In this document: positions 44,403 to 53,399 of the stretch, in pieces
Numbering within the stretch: position 1 is the first letter of the stretch
Layout: the number at the start of each line of letters is the position of its first letter
Source: Achromobacter xylosoxidans
Lineage (GTDB): Bacteria; Pseudomonadota; Gammaproteobacteria; Burkholderiales; Burkholderiaceae_B
Direction of reading: 5' to 3'
NCBI RefSeq assembly: GCF_002192695.1
Contig: NZ_MTLG01000081.1
Location: 62,001 to 126,000 of the forward strand
DNA length: 64,000 bases
Notes under the pieces: model-generated
The model's database searches: none
Seen by the model: only the letters and a program-made list of their open reading frames with translations
Told to the model about the DNA's origin: nothing
Translations under genes and position numbers: made by a program

Positions 44403-44783
44403 ATGGCCATCGCCAAGAACTTCCTGCTCTACGACGGAGACTGCCCTTTCTGCTCGAACTACGTGCGGATGCTGCAATTGCAGAAGGCCGTCGGCCCCAT
44501 CGATCTGCTGAACATGCGCGACCATCCCGACCTGGCGGTGGCCTACAAGGCGCAGGGCTACGACCTGAACCAGGGCATGCTGCTGCACCTGGATGGCCAG
44601 GACTACTGGGGCGCGGACTGCATCAACCGGTTGGCGCTCATCAGCACCGGCAACGATCTGTTCAACAGCGTCAACGCGGCCGTGTTCCGCAACCCCTGCC
44701 TGTCGACCGCGCTCTACCCCTTCATGCGCACGGGGCGCAGCCTGGCGCTGACGCTGCTGGGCAAGAAGAAGATGCAGATGTAG
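44403..44783 (+). CDS. DCC-family (DUF393) thiol-disulfide oxidoreductase-like protein
   Basis: This 126-residue protein has the defining Asp-Gly-Asp-Cys-Pro-Phe-Cys motif at residues 11-17, a thioredoxin-like CxxC. The rest is helical with a basic C-terminus. No redox partner is adjacent. ATG 44403 is used because an upstream in-frame ATG at 44346 would add an arginine-rich tail not typical of the family. Confidence 0.88.
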   Translation: MAIAKNFLLYDGDCPFCSNYVRMLQLQKAVGPIDLLNMRDHPDLAVAYKAQGYDLNQGMLLHLDGQDYWGADCINRLALISTGNDLFNSVNAAVFRNPCLSTALYPFMRTGRSLALTLLGKKKMQM

Positions 44784-44828
44784 ACGCGCCGGGCGCCTGC
44801 AGAATGGCGCCCGCGTCGGAACCGTTTG

Positions 44829-45092
44829 CTAGGCGACGCGCACCGCTCTTGCAACCTCGGCGACGGCCTCCAACGGCGCATCCGCGCCGCAGCGCCGCCA
44901 CCCCGACGTCGGGTCGCGCTTGTCGTAGAGATAATCCCAATCGGTGCCACACGTCGCACAGGTGTACGCCTCGTGTTGCACGCCACGCTGCTGGCCGGTC
45001 GACCGCACCACGCCCAGGCTGATCAGGTTCTCATGCCCGGGCGCATCGCGCCGGTTCGCGACGATAGCCTCGCATTTTTCGCACGCCGCCAT
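44829..45092 (-). CDS. Small zinc-ribbon-like protein
   Basis: This 87-residue protein has two CxxC pairs, Cys4/Cys7 and Cys45/Cys48, spaced as in a zinc ribbon, followed by an acidic helical tail. No family is recognised. Its function could be nucleic-acid or protein binding; the sequence does not say which. Confidence 0.65.
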   Translation of the reverse strand: MAACEKCEAIVANRRDAPGHENLISLGVVRSTGQQRGVQHEAYTCATCGTDWDYLYDKRDPTSGWRRCGADAPLEAVAEVARAVRVA

Positions 45093-45214
45093 GGCCCTTC
45101 CCCTTTCAGTATCCTTTCATCGGATATTACGAAGGGAAAAACGCTTAAAGCTCAGCAATTCTCACCATGCCGGGGCCGGCCGGCGCTGGCGTTCTGGCGG
45201 CCCCGGCGCTGGCG

Positions 45215-45934
45215 TCAGACCAAGGTCACCTTGCCCGTGGCCAGGCTGTACACGCCGCCGACCACTCCCAGCTTCTTCTGCTGCACCATCTCCTGCAACA
45301 GCGGCTGCGCGGTTTTCAGGCGTTCGACCGCCAGACGCACATTCGCCTGCACGGCAGCCGACATCAGATCCCTTGCTCCCGACTTGCTCGCGATTTCGAC
45401 TGCGGGCTTGATCGCGTTCACCAGCGAGGGCAGATGGCCAGGGAATTCCGTCTTGTCCTGCCACGCCTTCACCGTCGCATCCACGGCGCCGCAGTTGTCG
45501 TGGCCCAGCACCAGGATGAGCGGCGCGCGCAGGACCAGCGTGCCGTACTCCAGGCTGGCCAGGCCGTCTTCGTTCACGAAGTTACCGGCCACCCGCACGA
45601 TGAACAGGTCGCCCGGCCCCTGATCGAAAGCCAGTTCCGGCGCCACCCGCGAGTCCGAACAGCCCAGGATGGCGGCGATGGGTTTTTGCTTCACGGCGCG
45701 GGCGGCACGTCCCGCGGAATAGTCCCGCATGTTCGGCTTGTTGGCGGCGTAGCGGGCGTTGCCGGCCATCAGGCGCTTCAAGGCCTCGTCGGGCCCGATA
45801 TCGTTGCTTGGCACGGCGGCACGCGCGTCGCCCGACCAGCCCGAGGCGCCGGACGCGGCGATCGCGGCGGCGCCGAACAGCAATCGGCGGCGGTTGAAAT
45901 GGGGGGGATTGGCGAAAGAGGAACAGTCGCACAT
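45215..45934 (-). CDS. Exported beta-carbonic anhydrase
   Basis: This 239-residue protein begins with a Tat-like signal (Asn-Arg-Arg-Arg-Leu-Leu-Phe-Gly, cleaved near 40). The mature part is a beta-class carbonic anhydrase with zinc ligands Cys in Gly-Cys-Ser-Asp-Ser-Arg and His/Cys in Gly-His-Asp-Asn-Cys-Gly. It would interconvert CO2 and bicarbonate in the periplasm. AGGAG six bases before ATG 45934 decides the start over an upstream ATG at 45958. Confidence 0.92.
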   Translation of the reverse strand: MCDCSSFANPPHFNRRRLLFGAAAIAASGASGWSGDARAAVPSNDIGPDEALKRLMAGNARYAANKPNMRDYSAGRAARAVKQKPIAAILGCSDSRVAPELAFDQGPGDLFIVRVAGNFVNEDGLASLEYGTLVLRAPLILVLGHDNCGAVDATVKAWQDKTEFPGHLPSLVNAIKPAVEIASKSGARDLMSAAVQANVRLAVERLKTAQPLLQEMVQQKKLGVVGGVYSLATGKVTLV

Positions 45935-46128
45935 GAAGCTCTCCTGAAAGAAGAACATCTAGGAAACCAGCGCAGGATCATTGTGCTGCCGCAGTGCCTG
46001 CAACGGCTCAAACATTGCGCTGCGGCAATCAAAAAAAGGCGCCGTCGCCGCCGCTTGAGAAACGTGGATGAGGGGCGTAATGTGGAAAAGCGGCATATGC
46101 CGCGTCACCTGTTTGATAGGTACGCACC

Positions 46129-46314
46129 ATGACGCCCAACACTCCCCACCCGAATCCCGCCCACCCCGCGCCGGAAGCGCATGCCGACAAGGAACGCGCC
46201 CGCTCCGACCATCAGCACGAGGAAGCCCGGCGCAAGGCCCTGGTCGGCTCGCAGCACAAGGAAAACGTCCGCAGCGTCGCCGCGCCGCGCTACCACGGGC
46301 ACCGCGGCGGATGA
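46129..46314 (+). CDS. Small His/Pro-rich hypothetical protein
   Basis: This 61-residue reading frame has about ten histidines and many charged residues and is probably disordered. No ribosome site better than GGTACG-type sequence is visible and no family is recognised. The composition could suit metal binding. It may not be a gene. Confidence 0.4.
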   Translation: MTPNTPHPNPAHPAPEAHADKERARSDHQHEEARRKALVGSQHKENVRSVAAPRYHGHRGG

Positions 46315-46478
46315 AGCTCCCGCCGGCTAGATTCCGTAACGTCTTGGAAAAACATCGAACTGAAATAAGCGCCTGAAAGTTGGACCATCTTGCGTTGGAC
46401 TTTGGACGGGACCGAAAGGATGAGTCCCGGTCCGCACGCCCTGCCCTGAATGGTTTTCAACGACAAAGGATGCTTATC

Positions 46479-46970
46479 GTGATTCCGATCAGAAAGACAG
46501 CCGCCGCCTGTGCCCTGGGTTGGGGCATGCTGGCGGCGGTAGCCGGCCAGACCGTTTTTGCCCAAGCCCAGGCCGATGCTCCCGCGCCACTGGCCACCGG
46601 CCTGACCGATTCCGGCAGCGCCGAAGGCCAGGTGATAGAAGCGGTGCGCAACGGCGACATCCTGTCCATCAAGGTACGGTTCAAGCCCGTCGTCATGGGC
46701 AAGACGGAGATGCTCTATCCGCAGATCAGCAAGAGCGACTATGAAAACAGCTTCTACGTGGTCGCCGGCAACAAGAAGCATCTGCTGCTGAGAGACAGCA
46801 ACGACAAGCCGCTGACCAATCCCAAACTGATGATCCGGACCGAGAAGGACGCCCCGATCGCCGGCTCCTGGCAGGGGAAGTTTCCCGCCCCGCCCAAAGA
46901 GATCAAAGAGGTCTCGCTGACGATACCTGGCGTCGAGACCTTCGACGCCATCAAGATCACCGACCGCTAG
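46479..46970 (+). CDS. Secreted protein of unknown function, partner of OmpA-like gene
   Basis: This protein of about 163 residues has a signal peptide (Arg-Lys-Thr then a hydrophobic stretch ending Phe-Ala-Gln-Ala). The mature domain is beta-rich, with Ile-Lys-Val-Arg-Phe-Lys-Pro-Val. GTG 46479 is preferred because AAAGGA lies eight bases before it; ATG 46470 in the same frame would overlap that ribosome site. It is followed after two bases by the OmpA-like gene, so the two are coupled. The arrangement resembles secreted/OmpA pairs of unknown function. Confidence 0.75.
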   Translation: MIPIRKTAAACALGWGMLAAVAGQTVFAQAQADAPAPLATGLTDSGSAEGQVIEAVRNGDILSIKVRFKPVVMGKTEMLYPQISKSDYENSFYVVAGNKKHLLLRDSNDKPLTNPKLMIRTEKDAPIAGSWQGKFPAPPKEIKEVSLTIPGVETFDAIKITDR

Positions 46971-46972
46971 CC

Positions 46973-47572
46973 ATGGCCGGCCACCCGGGCACGTCCACTC
47001 TGCTGGCCGCGGCGTTGCTCGCCGCCGCCAGCGGCTCCATGGCGCAGGAGCCCCCCTACAAGGCCGAGATCCTGGATCTGCAGGCCACCATCCTGGACCT
47101 GAAGGGATTGCCTTCCGATGCCAGCGGCGGCATATCGGACCTGAACGCGCAGATCGACGGACTGGCCGCGCGCCACGACGGCCTGTCGGTGCGGCAGGAC
47201 AAGCATGCCGTGACCGTCGCCATGCTGGGCGATGTGCTGTTCGATTTCGACAAGACCGCGATACGCCCGGCCGCCGAGCCTACGTTGCGGGACATCGCCA
47301 GCCTGATCAAATCCAGTTCGGCCGGCACCGTCGGCATCGAAGGCCACACTGACTCCAAGGGCTCGGCCTCGTACAACAAGGATCTGTCATTGCGCCGCGC
47401 GCAGGCGGTGGCGCAATGGCTGGCGAGTCATGGCGTGGACAAGTCGCGGCTGACCGTCAAGGGGTACGGCGATACCCAGCCGATCCAGTCGAACCGGCTG
47501 GCCAATGGTGCGGACAATCCGCAAGGACGGGCGCAGAACCGGCGGGTGGAGTTCGTGCTGCCCAAGCGCTGA
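46973..47572 (+). CDS. OmpA-family peptidoglycan-binding protein
   Basis: This 199-residue protein has a signal peptide (about 1-24) and a spacer of about 60 residues. The C-terminal OmpA domain begins Val-Leu-Phe-Asp-Phe-Asp-Lys-Thr near 85. The peptidoglycan-binding Asp/Arg pair is in the Thr-Asp-Ser-Lys ... Leu-Ser-Leu-Arg-Arg-Ala region near 120-138, and the ending is Asn-Arg-Arg-Val-Glu-Phe. No beta-barrel or lipobox is present, so it is a periplasmic or loosely anchored member. Confidence 0.9.
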   Translation: MAGHPGTSTLLAAALLAAASGSMAQEPPYKAEILDLQATILDLKGLPSDASGGISDLNAQIDGLAARHDGLSVRQDKHAVTVAMLGDVLFDFDKTAIRPAAEPTLRDIASLIKSSSAGTVGIEGHTDSKGSASYNKDLSLRRAQAVAQWLASHGVDKSRLTVKGYGDTQPIQSNRLANGADNPQGRAQNRRVEFVLPKR

Positions 47573-47601
47573 GCAAGCCCTGCGCGGGGCCGGCAGCGGC
47601 G

Positions 47602-48111
47602 TCAGCTGGCCGGCATACGCGAGGAGTCCGCAGCCGCCAGGGCCACGTCCATGCTGACCAGCACCGGCGCATTGCGCGGCAGCTCGTGCACGCCGATGAC
47701 CGAACGCGGATGCTCGCCCTGGCGGCCGAAGATCGCGACCAGCAGTTCCGATCCGGTATCGGCAATGGCAGAAAGCCGCGTGCTGGCGCGCTCGCCCACC
47801 TGGAAGAAGTAGTTGACGCGCAATACCTGCTCCACCGCATCCAGGCTGCCCTGCGCGTGGTGGGCCACCCACGACAGCGCATGCAACACGCACAGGCGCA
47901 CGGCCTCGCGCGCCTGTGCTTCGCCGACCTGCTCGCCAACCGTGCCTTGCACCAGCAACTGGTCCGCGCTGAGCTTCGGAATCTGCCCCGCGACGTACAC
48001 CGTGCTGCCGTGGCGCAGCGCCGGCAGATAGGCATAGTGCGTCGGCGTAGGCTGGGGCAAGGCCAGGCCCAGGGCCTGCAAACGCCCATCGGCTCCGGTC
48101 AGGATGCTCAT
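47602..48111 (-). CDS. RidA-family protein in the dipeptidase/Bug operon
   Basis: This 169-residue protein contains a RidA domain from about 30, with Gly-Ser-Thr-Val-Tyr-Val-Ala-Gly-Gln and a later Arg-Ser-Val-Ile-Gly-Val. It is longer at the N-terminus than canonical 128-residue members. The start at 48111 overlaps the last base of the upstream Bug gene's stop. A role in hydrolysing an imine formed during peptide or amino-acid breakdown is inferred from the operon. Confidence 0.82.
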   Translation of the reverse strand: MSILTGADGRLQALGLALPQPTPTHYAYLPALRHGSTVYVAGQIPKLSADQLLVQGTVGEQVGEAQAREAVRLCVLHALSWVAHHAQGSLDAVEQVLRVNYFFQVGERASTRLSAIADTGSELLVAIFGRQGEHPRSVIGVHELPRNAPVLVSMDVALAAADSSRMPAS

Positions 48112-49082
48112 CACAAACTGCCGGGCAGGAAGTTGACTTGCTTGGCCAGCGTCGCCCAGCGCTTGTTCTCGGCCGCGACGAAATCGGTAAAGACCTGGGC
48201 CAAACCGCCCTTGGTGCTTACCCCCTGCTCCTTCAGGCGCGAGGCCACTTCGGGCGACTGCAAGGCCCGGTTGAAATCCTCGTTGAGTTTCTTGACGACG
48301 GCCTCGGGCGTACCGGCCGGGGCGACGATGCCCTGCCACGAAGTGATGTCCATATCCACCAGGCCGACTTCCTTGTAGCTGGGAATGTCCGGCGCTGAAT
48401 CTATCCGTTCGGACGACGTCACCGCCAGAGCCCGCAGCTTGCCAGCCTGGACGTGGGGCAGCAAGGTGATCACCGGATCCAGGATCAGGCTGATATGTCC
48501 GCCCAGCAGATCGTTGATGGCGGGCGCGCTGCCCTTGTAGGGGATGTGGGCCATGCGGATGCCCGCGCGCTGCTTGAACAGTTCGCCGGCCAGAAAGGTC
48601 GAGCTGGACGCCGAACCGAAGGTCAGCGTGTCCGGCTTGTCCTTGGCATAGGCGATGAACTCCTTCATCGTCTTGGCTGGCACGGCGTTGCCGGTGGCGA
48701 TGATATAGGGCTGGTCGGCCAGCAGGATCACAGGAGCGAAATCCCGCGTGGCGGAATACGGCAGGCTGCTGTACTGCAGTTCATTGATCGACATGATGGG
48801 CAGGTTGGCCAACAGCAGCGTGTAGCCGTCGGCCGGCGCGCGGGCCACGAACTCGGCCCCGATGATGCCGCTGGCGCCGGGCTTGTTCACCACCAGCACG
48901 GGCTGCTTGACGTCCTGGCCCAGCTTTTGCGCGACAGTGCGCACGACCAGATCGGCCACGCCGCCCGGCGGGAACGGCACGACGATCTGTATGCTTTTGT
49001 TGGGAAAGTCCTGCGCGCTGGCGTTGCAGACGGCGCCCAGCGCCAGCGTGGCGCACGCAAGGATGCGAATGGCGTTCTTCAT
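48111..49082 (-). CDS. Bug-type (TctC-like) tricarboxylate-transporter binding protein
   Basis: This 323-residue periplasmic receptor has a signal peptide to about residue 24 (Asn-Ala-Ser-Ala-Gln) and the Bug motif Val-Val-Pro-Phe-Pro-Pro-Gly-Gly. It lies between the dipeptidase-like and RidA genes. As with the receptor at 10334, no membrane components are encoded nearby. ATG 49082 matches the signal-peptide start. Confidence 0.92.
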   Translation of the reverse strand: MKNAIRILACATLALGAVCNASAQDFPNKSIQIVVPFPPGGVADLVVRTVAQKLGQDVKQPVLVVNKPGASGIIGAEFVARAPADGYTLLLANLPIMSINELQYSSLPYSATRDFAPVILLADQPYIIATGNAVPAKTMKEFIAYAKDKPDTLTFGSASSSTFLAGELFKQRAGIRMAHIPYKGSAPAINDLLGGHISLILDPVITLLPHVQAGKLRALAVTSSERIDSAPDIPSYKEVGLVDMDITSWQGIVAPAGTPEAVVKKLNEDFNRALQSPEVASRLKEQGVSTKGGLAQVFTDFVAAENKRWATLAKQVNFLPGSL

Positions 49083-49107
49083 GTATGTGCTCCGAGGTTG
49101 CGACCGT

Positions 49108-50115
49108 TCAGGGCTTGCGGGTAGTAGTGGCTTGCGGGCCGAAGCTTGCATCGAAGAAGCGCATCCAGTTGCCGCCCATCAATAGCGCCACCTCGTCCGC
49201 TGAAAACCCCGTGGCGCGCAAGCCCTGTTCGATGTTCTTGAAATCCCGGCTGTCCTGGAACCAGCCGGGCTGCGGCGGAAACCCCGGCTGCGCGGCCGAG
49301 CCTTCGCCGTAGTCGATGTTCTTGGTATAGCGGCCCGTGCGCATCCACTGGACCACCGAGTCCGGCTGGTCCTGGCACAGGTCCGAACCCAGGCCCAGGT
49401 GCTCCACCCCCACCAGATCCGCGGTGCGCGCCACCATGGCGCAGAAGTCGTCCAAGGTACAGGCCGATTTGTTCTTGAGGTGATGCGGATACAGCGAAAA
49501 GCCGAACATGCCGCCCGCGCCAGCCAGCGCCTTGAGCACCGTGTCCGACTTGTTGCGCAGCGCCTGCGCCCATGAATGCGGATTGGCGTGACTGATGGTG
49601 ATGGGCCGCTCGGACAGTTCTATCGCCTCCAGCGTGGAACGTTCGCCCGAATGGCTCATGTCGATGACCAGCCCGACCCGGTTCATTTCCTTGATCACTT
49701 CGCGCCCCATGCGGGTGACGCCGCTGTCGACCGCTTCATAACAGCCCGCAGCCAGCAAGGACTGGTTGTTATAGGTCAGCTGCATGAAGCGCACGCCCAG
49801 CGTGTGCACCACCTCGACCAGGCCGATGTCGTCTTCGATGGGTGACGGGTTCTGCAGCCCGAAAATGATCGCGGTGCGGTCGGCCTCGCGGGCGCGCCTG
49901 ACGTCGTCGCCACTGCGCGCCTGCACGATCAGGTCGGGATAGCGCTCGAACCACCGGTTCCAGCGTTCGATGTTGTGGATCATCTCGCGCAGGTTCTCGT
50001 GATAAGCGATGGTGACGTGGACCGCGTCCACGCCGCCTTCACGCAGCTGGCGGAATATCTTCTCGGACCAGTTGCTGTATTGCAGTCCGTCGACGCGTAA
50101 GGCGCTTGCGCTCAT
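49108..50115 (-). CDS. Membrane dipeptidase (M19) family protein lacking the N-terminal metal motif
   Basis: This 335-residue protein has an M19/renal-dipeptidase-like barrel. Glu-Met-Asn-Arg-Val-Gly, Ile-Asp-Met-Ser-His, Ile-Ser-His-Ala-Asn and Leu-Gly-Ser-Asp are all present. The N-terminal His-x-Asp that binds the first zinc, normally in Asp-Gly-His-x-Asp, is replaced by Asp-Gly-Leu-Gln-Tyr. Dipeptidase activity is therefore doubtful; another hydrolase activity or a one-metal site is possible. ATG 50115 fits the family start. It is the first gene of a three-gene operon, divergent from LysR. Confidence 0.85.
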   Translation of the reverse strand: MSASALRVDGLQYSNWSEKIFRQLREGGVDAVHVTIAYHENLREMIHNIERWNRWFERYPDLIVQARSGDDVRRAREADRTAIIFGLQNPSPIEDDIGLVEVVHTLGVRFMQLTYNNQSLLAAGCYEAVDSGVTRMGREVIKEMNRVGLVIDMSHSGERSTLEAIELSERPITISHANPHSWAQALRNKSDTVLKALAGAGGMFGFSLYPHHLKNKSACTLDDFCAMVARTADLVGVEHLGLGSDLCQDQPDSVVQWMRTGRYTKNIDYGEGSAAQPGFPPQPGWFQDSRDFKNIEQGLRATGFSADEVALLMGGNWMRFFDASFGPQATTTRKP

Positions 50116-50194
50116 TGCTTGCTTCCTTGAATGGCAGTGAGCGGTACTGTAGATTTCCGGCCAGAATTCAGTCAAACTAAAATAACTTCGTTCC

Positions 50195-50213
50195 ATTTAA
50201 TATTTTCTTAAAT
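50195..50213. promoter_or_regulatory. AT-rich inverted repeat abutting LysR start codon
   Basis: ATTTAA (50195-50200) and TTAAAT (50208-50213) flank seven bases and end directly before ATG 50214, in the divergent gap between the dipeptidase-type operon and its likely regulator. A regulator site or promoter element is possible. Confidence 0.3.
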
Positions 50214-51095
50214 ATGAAACTCGAGCATCTGCGCATGTTCATGGCCGTGGTCGATGCTGGCGAACTGGCGCAGGCCGGTGACCGCGTCGGCCGTACGCCG
50301 GCGGCGCTTTCCATGACCTTGAAGCAGCTGGAGTCGGAGCTGGGCGGCCCCTTGTTCGAAGGCGAACGCAAGATCCGCTTGTCTCCCCTGGGCCTTTATG
50401 TCCGCGCGCAGGCGCAGCGGGCCATTGCGGAATTCGACTCGGCCGTGGCCCACATGGTCCGCTATGCCAGCGGCGCGCTGGGAACGGCCAAGGTGGCCGC
50501 CGTGCCCTCGGCGGCCATCCGGCTGTTGCCCCAGGTCATCGGCTTGATGCGCAGGCAGTATCCGCAGGTACGGGTCGACCTGCGCGACATAGACTCGGCC
50601 GCGGTGGGCAAGGCGGTGGCCGATGGCGAGGTCGATTTCGGCATAGCCACGCTGCCGGCGCCCCTGCCCGGCATCGTGACCGAACCCCTGTTCGAAGACC
50701 GTTTCGTGCTGGTGTGTCCGGCCGGGCACCGCCTGACGAAGCTGCGGCGCGAGGCGCGCTGGCGCGATATCGACGCCGCGGAGTTCATTGCAAACGGCTT
50801 GTGCGCCCGGTTTGACTCCCCGGAAGTGGCCGCGTTGGTGGAAGCCTCGCTGCTGACGGTGCGCAATACCACATCCTTGCTGACCTTTGTCGAACAAGGC
50901 TTCGGCGTCACCATCCTGCCGGCGCTGGCGGTCACGGCTAGCGCAAAATTGGCGATCGTACCCCTGGCCGACCAAAGCGCCGTCCGCAGCCTGGAAGTAC
51001 TGACCCGCGGCGGCGAGACGCTCAGCCCGGCCGCTCAAGCGCTATTGGGACTCACGCGCAGCATGGCTGCCGAGCTGGCACTGGCCTGGTCATGA
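50214..51095 (+). CDS. LysR-family transcriptional regulator
   Basis: This 293-residue LysR protein has an N-terminal winged helix (Ala-Gly-Asp-Arg-Val-Gly-Arg-Thr-Pro-Ala-Ala-Leu-Ser) and the usual effector domain. It is divergent from the dipeptidase-type/Bug/RidA operon across 98 bases, so it probably regulates that operon. Confidence 0.93.
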   Translation: MKLEHLRMFMAVVDAGELAQAGDRVGRTPAALSMTLKQLESELGGPLFEGERKIRLSPLGLYVRAQAQRAIAEFDSAVAHMVRYASGALGTAKVAAVPSAAIRLLPQVIGLMRRQYPQVRVDLRDIDSAAVGKAVADGEVDFGIATLPAPLPGIVTEPLFEDRFVLVCPAGHRLTKLRREARWRDIDAAEFIANGLCARFDSPEVAALVEASLLTVRNTTSLLTFVEQGFGVTILPALAVTASAKLAIVPLADQSAVRSLEVLTRGGETLSPAAQALLGLTRSMAAELALAWS

Positions 51096-51111
51096 TTTTT
51101 TCGGGACATCG

Positions 51112-51321
51112 ATGAAATTCGACATCTACGGCAGGTTTCAGCTCGACATCCAGCGCGAGGGCGCGGCGTGGACGGCGTACCGTTCGGACGCCGGCAAACG
51201 CGTACGTGCTGCGGACATTGCCATTCCTGCCGATGTGCCCGCAGACGGGCTGGCCGAATATCTGGATGACATCTATCACGAGTTGTCCGGTCCGGGCGAC
51301 CGGATTGAGCGTATCGGCTAG
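51112..51321 (+). CDS. Small conserved-looking hypothetical protein (DUF7661-like)
   Basis: This 69-residue protein opens Met-Lys-Phe-Asp-Ile-Tyr-Gly-Arg-Phe and ends with an Asp-Asp-Ile-Tyr-His-Glu helix. The pattern recalls DUF7661, a family of unknown function; this is from memory only. It starts 17 bases after the LysR stop and may be cotranscribed with it. Confidence 0.65.
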   Translation: MKFDIYGRFQLDIQREGAAWTAYRSDAGKRVRAADIAIPADVPADGLAEYLDDIYHELSGPGDRIERIG

Positions 51322-51604
51322 GGCAGCCGGACTACTCCTCTTCACCGTAGCCGAAAGGCCAACGGCGCTTGTTCGGCTCGGGCGCGGGTTGCTGACTGTG
51401 CATGACGGGCTCCTGAGGTTCGATGGACGAATACTACCGGCATCCGCCAAATCGAACTGCAAAGGTTCGCAAAGATCGCGGCAATCATGCCGCAAGAGCC
51501 CCATCCGTGTTTCTAACACAAGGTAGACGCAGCCCGCATCGGGGCTAGAACGTATGCCATTTCCTGGACCGGCGCGTAGGATTGAAGCCGTACGGGAGAG
51601 CGCC

Positions 51605-51835
51605 ATGCCAGATTCCAGCTGGATTTGCGGCAGCGAGCCGCCGAATCGCCAGGGATTCTTCGAGACGGAATTCAATACTGGCCAGACCGAAGTCACGATG
51701 TACTCCGTATTGGGCTGGATGCCGCCAGCGCATCGCGGATACGTGGTCAGGTGGCGCTCGCTGGAACCGGCGGTGGAACAGGCAGAGATCGAACGTTATC
51801 TGTATTACCGGCGCGAGGGGCGCGGGCATTCTTGA
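51605..51835 (+). CDS. Small hypothetical protein
   Basis: This 76-residue frame starts at ATG 51605, with GGGAGAG eight bases upstream. It contains Trp and Tyr clusters (Tyr-Val-Val-Arg-Trp-Arg and Arg-Tyr-Leu-Tyr-Tyr-Arg) and no signal peptide. No family is recognised. The preceding 283 bases contain no other gene. Confidence 0.5.
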   Translation: MPDSSWICGSEPPNRQGFFETEFNTGQTEVTMYSVLGWMPPAHRGYVVRWRSLEPAVEQAEIERYLYYRREGRGHS

Positions 51836-51929
51836 AGTAGTGGAGAATTGCCATGGTCCCCATGAAGAAAGAACGCCCACCGCGTCCGCATGCGGACGCA
51901 ACCCGCCGTGGCGGGTCCCGTCTTGAAGC

Positions 51930-53399
51930 CTAACGGCTCAGCACAAACAACGCCGGAAGAGCCGTGTATTCGACACGAATCGAGTCGCCTGGAGACAGCT
52001 CATACATGCCATTCGTGGCGGGTAAAGGTAGCGCCGCCCCGTTACGCACGATAGCGACCCCGGTAATGATCCCGGGAACAATTGCCACGCTCTGGTCATT
52101 GCCAGCCGTATTCGTGTAGGTAAAGGGCGAAGCTCCTACCGTCAATTGCCGCAGAGTCGGTGGCGCGTTGTGCTGAAGCCCAGTCCCCACGTTGGTCAAG
52201 TCGCGGAATCGCGTTTTCGTGCCTGCGTCGGCGGGAAACGCGCTTCCTCCTGTTCTGTTGTACTTGAAACCAGACAGAAGCGTCCGGCTCGCCGGCGCCA
52301 ACACCTCTATCGTTTGATGCAGGCCAGCAACCACTTGATTGTCGCTACCCGCCGCAATCGATATCTTTTTCAGCGTATCGCAACTGATGAACTCGTTGTT
52401 GGAACCCTCGCAGAGGATGTCGTGGTTCCCGTTCTCTTCGAAATCAATGGAAAAGAACTTGTTCTGGATGGCATTGAGCGTCAGTTGGGCGCCAATGTTT
52501 GGGCAGGCTTCCATGGTTCCGCCGATAAAGGTGTTTCCCATGGCTCCGTCGAGCAGCACGCCGATGGGGGCTCCCTCCAGAACAGGATTCAGGAATGTGC
52601 AGTAGCTCGTCTGGCCCCCTGGCTCATGTTGCGTTATGTATAGGCAATGGGTGGGAGGGTTGTACCAGCCGCCGTCGTTGCCTGACGCCCGGAGCTTGAA
52701 CAGGGTGCAGACGCAGCCTGAGATATAGATTGCCGAATATCCGTTGCCGGCGCCGCGGGAGACGATTTGAATTTCAGAGACGTGGACCGACTTGATCAAG
52801 ACGCCAATAGCGCTGTTTGCATTTGGGAAAACACGGAAATCCCCCTCAATCGACATTCCACGAACCCCGCCCGCAATGTAGGAACCATCGCAAAGGAACG
52901 ACGTGTCCGTGCCGGTGTTGATCAGCCAGACCTCTCCCTCGGCAATCATGCGCAGGCCCAGAATCGCCCAGTTGGGACCCTGCGAGTAAACATACCTACC
53001 CGCGGGCCAGGTCACTTGCACCACGTTTCCGGATGCGGTTTTGGCTGCTACCCAGGCTCGCAGCTTGGTCAATGCTGCTGCATTGTCACGCGCGCCATCG
53101 CCGATCACGCCAAAGTCGCATACGCTGATCGAGATGTTGGGCACCAACTTCCAGCGGTCGCCGTTATTGCCCACAATCACCGTACCGCCGTTATCCGCGC
53201 TGGCCGTGTCTGTCTGGTCGTACTGGTAGAACGATTCCGGCTTGTCACGGCGCGAATAGTATCCAACGGCGACGACATACGGATTCACAGAACCAAGCTG
53301 CTCACGCAGTTCCGCAACGGTCTGGACCACCAGGCCCGCGCCAGCGGCCAGGGCCAATCCCTGATCGGAATTCGTATTGCCGGGGGTAAGACTGTTCAT
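51930..53399 (-). CDS. Phage tailspike-like right-handed beta-helix protein
   Basis: This 489-residue protein has no signal peptide. Residues 1-90 resemble the head-binding or neck part of tailspikes (Val-Ala-Val-Gly-Tyr-Tyr-Ser). Phe-Gly-Val-Ile-Gly-Asp-Gly-Ala-Arg-Asp-Asn near residue 95 is the pectate-lyase-superfamily entry motif. About 250 residues of short beta-helix coils follow (Asn/Gly-rich turns), then a C-terminal beta domain. Base composition is lower in GC than in the neighbours. No capsid, tail or integrase gene is nearby, so it is an isolated phage-derived gene or a surface-glycan-binding protein. Confidence 0.75.
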   Translation of the reverse strand: MNSLTPGNTNSDQGLALAAGAGLVVQTVAELREQLGSVNPYVVAVGYYSRRDKPESFYQYDQTDTASADNGGTVIVGNNGDRWKLVPNISISVCDFGVIGDGARDNAAALTKLRAWVAAKTASGNVVQVTWPAGRYVYSQGPNWAILGLRMIAEGEVWLINTGTDTSFLCDGSYIAGGVRGMSIEGDFRVFPNANSAIGVLIKSVHVSEIQIVSRGAGNGYSAIYISGCVCTLFKLRASGNDGGWYNPPTHCLYITQHEPGGQTSYCTFLNPVLEGAPIGVLLDGAMGNTFIGGTMEACPNIGAQLTLNAIQNKFFSIDFEENGNHDILCEGSNNEFISCDTLKKISIAAGSDNQVVAGLHQTIEVLAPASRTLLSGFKYNRTGGSAFPADAGTKTRFRDLTNVGTGLQHNAPPTLRQLTVGASPFTYTNTAGNDQSVAIVPGIITGVAIVRNGAALPLPATNGMYELSPGDSIRVEYTALPALFVLSR

